From the NCBI RefSeq assembly GCF_032302195.1, contig NZ_CP135275.1:4154001-4218000 (forward strand): a DNA stretch of 64,000 nucleotides. Direction: 5' to 3'. This DNA is from Paenibacillus sp. MMS20-IR301 (GTDB lineage: Bacteria; Bacillota; Bacilli; Paenibacillales; Paenibacillaceae). The notes under the pieces are model-generated. The model searched no databases and was not told the origin of the DNA. It was given only the letters and a program-made list of their open reading frames with translations. The number at the start of each line of letters is the position of its first letter. Position 1 is the first letter of the stretch. Positions 63,431 through 64,000 of the stretch are shown here, piece by piece. The translations under genes were made by a program, and so were the position numbers.

Positions 63431-63458
63431 GCTGCCGCCAGATACTCCCATGCAAATA

Positions 63459-63506
63459 GAAAGAAGCCGCAAGCCAGCTCCTGCGCTGTCCTGCGGCTTC
63501 TTTTTG
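63459..63506. terminator. Bidirectional terminator
   Basis: AAAGAAGCCGCA / TGCGGCTTCTTTTT with a 20-base loop, between convergent genes. Confidence 0.88.
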
Positions 63507-63543
63507 TGTAAACTGAATTGCTGCTAAAGCGGATAATAACAGC

Positions 63544-64000
63544 TCACACCAGTTGCTCCTTTGGCGGGGCGGGTCTGGCCTGTTCGGTCTGACGCAGGAA
63601 ATACAGGAACGTCAGGAACAGGAAGATCACCGCATAACCCAGCAGATAGAGAATCTGTTGTCCCATTAAGCTGTAATCCCCGCTGGCGATGATCGCTTTG
63701 AAGCCCACAATACTATGTGTCATAGGCAGCCAAGGGTTCACCTTCTGCATCCACTGCGGAAGCAGCTCAAGCGGGAAGGTGCCTGCACTCGAAGTAAGCT
63801 GGAAGATCATCAGTACAATCGCGAGGAAGCGCCCCGGATTATCCAGCCAGGTTACCAGCGCCTGGACAATCAGCGTAAAGGTGAGGCTGGCAATCAGCGT
63901 GAACAGATAGAAGAGCGGTATGCTCTGCACCGTAAGCTTAAGGCCATACAATAATACAAGGTCGGCAAGGACCGACTGGATGATGCTGACCATTACAAAG
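63544..64000 (-). CDS. YhgE/Pip-type (ABC-2-like) membrane protein, C-terminal part
   Basis: The gene runs off the right edge; about 152 codons of the C-terminus are present. They hold four to five hydrophobic helices with the FLAIVLMIFQLTSSAGTFPLELLPQWMQKVNPWLPMTHSIVGF region, typical of YhgE/Pip and ABC-2-type membrane proteins (phage-infection/ESX-type export related). The cytosolic tail is polar (RQTEQARPAPPKEQLV). The frame is open through 64000, so the true start is outside. Function is not established for this family. Confidence 0.82.
   Translation of the reverse strand, partial: FVMVSIIQSVLADLVLLYGLKLTVQSIPLFYLFTLIASLTFTLIVQALVTWLDNPGRFLAIVLMIFQLTSSAGTFPLELLPQWMQKVNPWLPMTHSIVGFKAIIASGDYSLMGQQILYLLGYAVIFLFLTFLYFLRQTEQARPAPPKEQLV

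Overview
The window reads as chromosome of a spore-forming, low-to-mid GC Gram-positive bacterium, most probably Paenibacillus. Support: strong AGGAGG-type ribosome sites, a GerA-type spore germination operon, a Leu T-box in front of ilvB, an infC-rpmI-rplT operon whose first gene opens with AUU in an L20-type leader, a PerR box, MnmL/MnmM tRNA enzymes and an LPxTG-anchored surface protein. There is no phage, transposase, rRNA or tRNA gene that I can see. The assignment is inference from gene content, not from a database match.

Layout. 1-5.2 kb (minus strand): start of a probable leucyl aminopeptidase, an orphan PAS histidine kinase, a zinc-ribbon protein, a 2-Cys peroxiredoxin under a perfect PerR box, leuB and a membrane protein. 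5.3-6.3 kb: aldo/keto reductase (plus). 6.4-9.1 kb (minus): an ECF sigma factor, its anti-sigma factor, a TM2-like protein and a DUF4097 protein, forming an envelope-stress type module. 9.3-17.1 kb (minus): one giant gene for a 2587-residue cell-wall-anchored adhesin with about five collagen-binding-like domains and 16 CnaB/SpaA domains. 17.4-22.9 kb (minus): T-box-ilvB-ilvH-ilvC-leuA; leuB lies 13 kb away beyond the adhesin. 23-29.7 kb: GNAT, an Sm-like/GYGP-tailed protein, a BMP-type nucleoside ABC transporter (lipoprotein, ATPase, two permeases), acyl-CoA thioesterase. 29.9-31.3 kb: infC-rpmI-rplT. 31.3-35.5 kb: a processive glycosyltransferase divergent from PAP2 phosphatase and a diacylglycerol glycosyltransferase, then trmB. 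35.9-40.9 kb: a small unknown protein, mnmL-mnmM, a VOC protein, manA, an alpha/beta hydrolase, a histidine phosphatase. 41-45 kb (minus): recQ, a B12-radical SAM protein and a GNAT remnant in frame behind its stop. 45.2-49.3 kb: gerXA-XB-XC plus a 61-residue two-helix protein that looks like a D subunit. 49.5-51.1 kb: RluA-type pseudouridine synthase and a GNAT preceded by a short leader ORF. 51.2-52.2 kb: two adjacent tandem arrays with the same 51-bp period, then a degenerate 7-bp array. 52.3-55.3 kb (minus): polar amino acid (CjaA-like) ABC transporter. 55.6-59 kb: two unknown proteins, a TetR regulator and oleate hydratase. 59-64 kb: DHFR-like reductase, DsbA-family protein, two glycosyltransferases and the end of a YhgE/Pip-type membrane protein.

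How it works together. Branched-chain amino acid synthesis is set by a T-box, with hairpins on both sides of ilvC that would let its mRNA segment accumulate separately. The adhesin and the ECF module both concern the cell surface and sit between leuA and leuB, which suggests that accessory DNA split an ancestral ilv-leu cluster. The most unusual material is the adhesin with its alternating A/B repeat pairs, the paired 51-bp arrays, and the candidate leader-peptide element in front of a GNAT gene.
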